A stretch of DNA of 64,000 bases, taken from assembly GCA_963513935.1 (NCBI GenBank), contig OY740772.1, positions 105,609,989-105,673,988 of the forward strand, in the 5' to 3' direction. This document shows positions 59,001 through 64,000 of this stretch, piece after piece. Each line of letters begins with the position of its first letter. Within the stretch, counting starts at the first letter, position 1. The notes under the pieces were generated by a model, which made no database searches, had not been told where the DNA came from, and saw only the letters and a program-made list of their open reading frames with translations. Source of the DNA: Aphrophora alni. Taxonomy: Eukaryota; Arthropoda; Insecta; Hemiptera; Aphrophoridae. The position numbers were made by a program, and so were the translations under genes.

Positions 59001-62000
59001 AATTGGCTGTTTTCACGAGTTAATTACTTAGAAACTATAAGAGATATTTTCGAATTGAAAATACCACAGTAAAATTTCATCTTTCTTCTTTCCTCATGTA
59101 CATTTTGATATCATTTCGATGTATAGTTATGGAGCTAGAGGCGATTTAAAAAGGTATTGCAAGTGGCGAAACAGTAAATATTAAAATCTGGTATTTTTAT
59201 TAACGTATAAATTACAATACCTCCTAAACCATTTGAGATGTCAAAATGATTTTTTCAGGGTTTATTCTCCTTTCAATTCTGCATCTTTTCATACTCATAT
59301 CATTGGTTTAAAACAATTTTGATCTTTTTTGAAAAACTTTTAAACTCCAATTACTCGTAAACCCTTTGAGATTTTAAAGTGTCTTTTTCAGGGTTTACTC
59401 TCCTTTCATTTCTGCATCTATTGATGTGCATATCATTGGTATTGTTAAATGTTGAAATTTTTACAAAAAAATAGATAAAAATGAAAAAATATTTAAAATT
59501 TTGAAATTTCATTAGCACCCCTCGACTCCAAATTTAATTCTGCTTCTATTAAGCTATAGAAACATTCAAAAATCAAAAACTCACTTTTTCGCCTAAAAAA
59601 ACTGCAAGGGGGGTACCTTAGCATTTTGCAAAGTTGGAAAATTGGCTGTTTTCACGAGTTAATTACTTAGAAACTATAAGAGAAATTTTCGAATTGAAAA
59701 TACCACAGTAAAATTTCATCTTTCTTCTTTCCTCATGTACATTTTGATATCATTTCGATGTATAGTTATGGAGCTACCGGCGATTTAAAAAGGTATTGCA
59801 AGTGGCGAAACAGGAAATATTAAAATCTGGTATTTTTATTAACGTATAAATTACAATACCTCTTAAACCATTTGAGATGTCAAAATGATTTTTTCAGGGT
59901 TTATTCTCCTTTCAATTATGCATCTTTTCTTACCCATATCATTGGTTTAAAACCATTTTGATCTTTTTTGAAAAACTTTTAAACTCCAATTACTCGTAAA
60001 CCCTTTGAGATTTTAAAGTGTCTTTTTCAGGGTTTACTCTCCTTTCATTTCTGCATCTATTGATGTGCATATCATTGGTATTGTTAAATGTTGAAATTTT
60101 TACAAAAAAATAGATAAAAATGAAAAAAATATTTAAAATTTTGAAATTTCATTAGCACCCCTCGACTCCAAATTTAATTCTGCTTCTATTAAGCTATAGA
60201 AACATTCAAAAATCAAAAACTCACTTTTTCGCCTAAAAAAACTGCAAGGGGGGTACCTTAGCATTTTGCAAAGTTGGAAAATTGGCTGTTTTCACGAGTT
60301 AATTACTTAGAAACTATAAGAGATATTTTCGAATTGAAAATACCACAGTAAAATGTCATCTTTCTTCTTTCCTCATGTACATTTTGATATCATTTCGATG
60401 TATAGTTATGGAGCTACAGGCGATTTAAAAAGGTATTGCAAGTGGCGAAACAGTAAATATTAAAATCTGGTATTTTTATTAACGTATAAATTACAATACC
60501 TCCTAAACCATTTGAGATGTCAAAATGATTTTTTCAGGGTTTATTCTCCTTTCAATTCTGCATCTTTTGATACCCATATCATTGGTTTAAAACAATTTTG
60601 ATCTTTTTTGAAAAACTTTTAAACTCCAATTACTCGTAAACCCTTTGAGATTTTAAAGTGTCTTTTTCAGGGTTTACTCTCCTTTCATTTCTGCATCTAT
60701 TGATGTGCATATCATTGGTATTGTTAAATGTTGAAATTTTTACAAAAAAATAGATAAAAATGAAAAAAAATATTTAAAATTTTGAAATTTCATTAGCACC
60801 CCTCGACTCCAAATTTAATTCTGCTTCTATTAAGCTATAGAAACATTCAAAAATCAAAAACTCACTTTTTCGCCTAAAAAAACTGCAAGGGGGTACCTTA
60901 GCAATTTGCAAAGTTGGAAAATTGGCTGTTTTCACGAGTTAATTACTCAGAAACTATAAGAGATATTTTCGAATTGAAAATACCACAGTAAAATTTTATC
61001 TTTCTTCTTTCCTCATGTACATTTTGATATCATTTCGATGTATAGTTATGGAGCTACAGGCGATTTAAAAAGGTATTGCAATTGGCGAAACAGTAAATAT
61101 TAAAATCTGGTATTTTTATTAACGTATAAATTACAATACCTCCTAAACCATTTGAGATGTCAAAATGATTTTTTCAGGGTTTATTCTCCTTTCAATTCTG
61201 CATCTTTTCATACTCATATCATTGGTTTAAAACAATTTTGATCTTTTTTGAAAAACTTTTAAACTCCAATTACTCGTAAACCGTTTGAGATTTTAAAATG
61301 TCTTTTTCAGGGTTTACTCTCCTTTCAATTCTGCATCTATTGATGTGCATATCATTGGTATTGTTAAATAATGAAATTTTTACAAAAAAATAGATAAAAA
61401 TGAAAAAATATTTAAAATTTTGAAATTGCATTAGCACCCCTCGACTCCAAATTTAATTCTGCTTCTATTAAGCTATAGAAACATTCAAAAATCAAAAACT
61501 CACTTTTTCGCCTAAAAAAACTGCAAGGGGGGTACCTTAGCATTTTGCAAAGTTGGAAAATTGGCTGTTTTCACGAGTTAATTACTTAGAAACTATAAGA
61601 GATATTTTCGAATTGAAAATACCACAGTAAAATTTCATCTTTCTTCTTTCCTCATGTACATTTTGATATCATTTCGATGTATAGTTATGGAGCTAGAGGC
61701 GATTTAAAAAGGTATTGCAAGTGGCGAAACAGTAAATATTAAAATCTGGTATTTTTATTAACGTATAAATTACAATACCTCCTAAACCATTTGAGATGTC
61801 AAAATGATTTTTTCAGGGTTTATTCTCCTTTCAATTCTGCATCTTTTCATACTCATATCATTGGTTTAAAACAATTTTGATCTTTTTTGAAAAACTTTTA
61901 AACTCCAATTACTCGTAAACCCTTTGAGATTTTAAAGTGTCTTTTTCAGGGTTTACTCTCCTTTCATTTCTGCATCTATTGATGTGCATATCATTGGTAT

Positions 62001-64000
62001 TGTTAAATGTTGAAATTTTTACAAAAAAATAGATAAAAATGAAAAAAATATTTAAAATTTTGAAATTTCATTAGCACCCCTCGACTCCAAATTTAATTCT
62101 GCTTCTATTAAGCTATAGAAACATTCAAAAATCAAAAACTCACTTTTTCGCCTAAAAAAACTGCAAGGGGGGTACCTTAGCATTTTGCAAAGTTGGAAAA
62201 TTGGCTGTTTTCACGAGTTAATTACTTAGAAACTATAAGAGATATTTTCGAATTGAAAATACCACAGTAAAATTTCATCTTTCTTCTTTCCTCATGTACA
62301 TTTTGATATCATTTCGATGTATAGTTATGGAGCTACAGGCGATTTAAAAAGGTATTGCAAGTGGCGAAACAGTAAATATTAAAATCTGGTATTTTTATTA
62401 ACGTATAAATTACAATACCTCCTAAACCATTTGAGATGTCAAAATGATTTTTTCAGGGTTTATTCTCCTTTCAATTCTGCATCTTTTCATACCCATATCA
62501 TTGGTTTAAAACAATTTTGATCTTTTTTGAAAAACTTTTAAACTCCAATTACTCGTAAACCCTTTGAGATTTTAAAGTGTCTTTTTCAGGGTTTACTCTC
62601 CTTTCATTTCTGCATCTATTGATGTGCATATCATTGGTATTGTTAAATGTTGAAATTTTTACAAAAAAATAGATAAAAATGAAAAAAAATATTTAAAATT
62701 TTGAAATTTCATTAGCACCCCTCGACTCCAAATTTAATTCTGCTTCTATTAAGCTATAGAAACATTCAAAAATCAAAAACTCACTTTTTCGCCTAAAAAA
62801 ACTGCAAGGGGGTACCTTAGCAATTTGCAAAGTTGGAAAATTGGCTGTTTTCACGAGTTAATTACTCAGAAACTATAAGAGATATTTTCGAATTGAAAAT
62901 ACCACAGTAAAATTTTATCTTTCTTCTTTCCTCATGTACATTTTGATATCATTTCGATGTATAGTTATGGAGCTACAGGCGATTTAAAAAGGTATTGCAA
63001 TTGGCGAAACAGTAAATATTAAAATCTGGTATTTTTATTAACGTATAAATTACAATACCTCCTAAACCATTTGAGATGTCAAAATGATTTTTTCAGGGTT
63101 TATTCTCCTTTCAATTCTGCATCTTTTCATACTCATATCATTGGTTTAAAACAATTTTGATCTTTTTTGAAAAACTTTTAAACTCCAATTACTCGTAAAC
63201 CGTTTGAGATTTTAAAATGTCTTTTTCAGGGTTTACTCTCCTTTCAATTCTGCATCTATTGATGTGCATATCATTGGTATTGTTAAATAATGAAATTTTT
63301 ACAAAAAAATAGATAAAAATGAAAAAATATTTAAAATTTTGAAATTGCATTAGCACCCCTCGACTCCAAATTTAATTCTGCTTCTATTAAGCTATAGAAA
63401 CATTCAAAAATCAAAAACTCACTTTTTCGCCTAAAAAAACTGCAAGGGGGGTACCTTAGCATTTTGCAAAGTTGGAAAATTGGCTGTTTTCACGAGTTAA
63501 TTACTTAGAAACTATAAGAGATATTTTCGAATTGAAAATACCACAGTAAAATTTCATCTTTCTTCTTTCCTCATGTACATTTTGATATCATTTCGATGTA
63601 TAGTTATGGAGCTAGAGGCGATTTAAAAAGGTATTGCAAGTGGCGAAACAGTAAATATTAAAATCTGGTATTTTTATTAACGTATAAATTACAATACCTC
63701 CTAAACCATTTGAGATGTCAAAATGATTTTTTCAGGGTTTATTCTCCTTTCAATTCTGCATCTTTTCATACTCATATCATTGGTTTAAAACAATTTTGAT
63801 CTTTTTTGAAAAACTTTTAAACTCCAATTACTCGTAAACCCTTTGAGATTTTAAAGTGTCTTTTTCAGGGTTTACTCTCCTTTCATTTCTGCATCTATTG
63901 ATGTGCATATCATTGGTATTGTTAAATGTTGAAATTTTTACAAAAAAATAGATAAAAATGAAAAAAATATTTAAAATTTTGAAATTTCATTAGCACCCCT
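38080..64000 (+). repeat. 640-bp satellite DNA array, ~40 head-to-tail copies, continues past the window
   Basis: The landmark TTGCAAGTGGCGAAACAG recurs about every 638-640 bp, from 38714 to the last copy near 63,640. The landmark CGACTCCAAATTTAA is at 39078, 39718, 40356, 40996, 41634, 42271 and so on. Most monomers contain one GGTACC (KpnI) site in GGGGGGTACCTTAGCA; a few have lost it (near 38,530, 41,090, 55,144 and 58,337). Monomers are nearly identical and differ at shared diagnostic sites (GGAAATGTT/GGAAATATT/GTAAATATT; CTTTTGATACCC/CTTTTCTTACCC/CTTTTCATACYC), which group in higher-order patterns. No open frame of gene size survives. This is classic satellite DNA, likely heterochromatin; a centromeric or pericentromeric role is only inferred. 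Confidence 0.97.

Noticed and set aside
1..64000. tRNA or rRNA genes
   Set aside because: No TPsiC-arm B-box pattern with a supporting cloverleaf and no conserved rRNA words were seen by eye; a covariance search would be decisive.

Overview
This is a eukaryotic, AT-rich, repeat-dense window, most likely from an insect. The reasons are an interstitial (TTAGG)n tract (the usual arthropod telomere motif), GT-AG introns of up to 8.5 kb, an insect-style GNAT acetyltransferase gene, and remnants of LTR and non-LTR retrotransposons. No prokaryotic operon, CRISPR array or tRNA gene was seen. A hemipteran host would fit the repeat style, but that is only a guess.

Layout. (1) About 1-6,850: the 5' part of a Ty3/Gypsy-type LTR retrotransposon on the minus strand. 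It has an intact 720-residue Gag with a long coiled coil, then a pol frame (protease, reverse transcriptase, RNase H, integrase) that stays open to the window edge. The two are joined by a textbook -1 frameshift signal. The 5' LTR should lie to the right of the primer-binding site near 5,769, but its outer edge cannot be fixed without its partner. (2) About 7,000-12,200: non-coding repeats, namely a 128-bp tandem duplication, a MITE fragment, a 200-base gap running into a ~95-bp AT-rich satellite, and several diverged dispersed repeats. (3) 12,831-23,768: a split gene on the minus strand. Three exons join in frame across GT-AG introns into a ~250-residue GNAT-fold N-acetyltransferase. Its 8.5-kb intron holds the (TTAGG)n tract, a 177-bp palindromic MITE, and a 2.8-kb minisatellite of 42-bp units that is open in several frames on both strands only because 42 is a multiple of three. 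(4) 23,880-33,980: a decayed LINE, a few unrecognised possible exons, and repeat-derived DNA. (5) 33,982-35,405: the last two exons of a beta-glucuronidase gene on the plus strand. The second carries an in-frame TAA where the family has a conserved Gln codon, so this copy is either a pseudogene or a C-terminally truncated allele. (6) 36,800-64,000: satellite DNA. Two diverged monomers in inverted orientation lead into a head-to-tail array of about 40 copies of a ~640-bp monomer that runs off the right edge. Most copies carry one KpnI site (GGTACC). Monomer variants alternate in dimeric (~1.28 kb) and trimeric (~1.92 kb) higher-order patterns, and each monomer is itself built of related ~130-190-bp sub-blocks.

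The window reads as one or two ordinary genes stretched by transposons and bordered by a large, recently homogenised satellite block, possibly the edge of heterochromatin. I found no convincing novel gene system. The most informative items are the retrotransposon frameshift signal, the layered organisation of the two satellites, the split acetyltransferase gene, and the nonsense codon in beta-glucuronidase.
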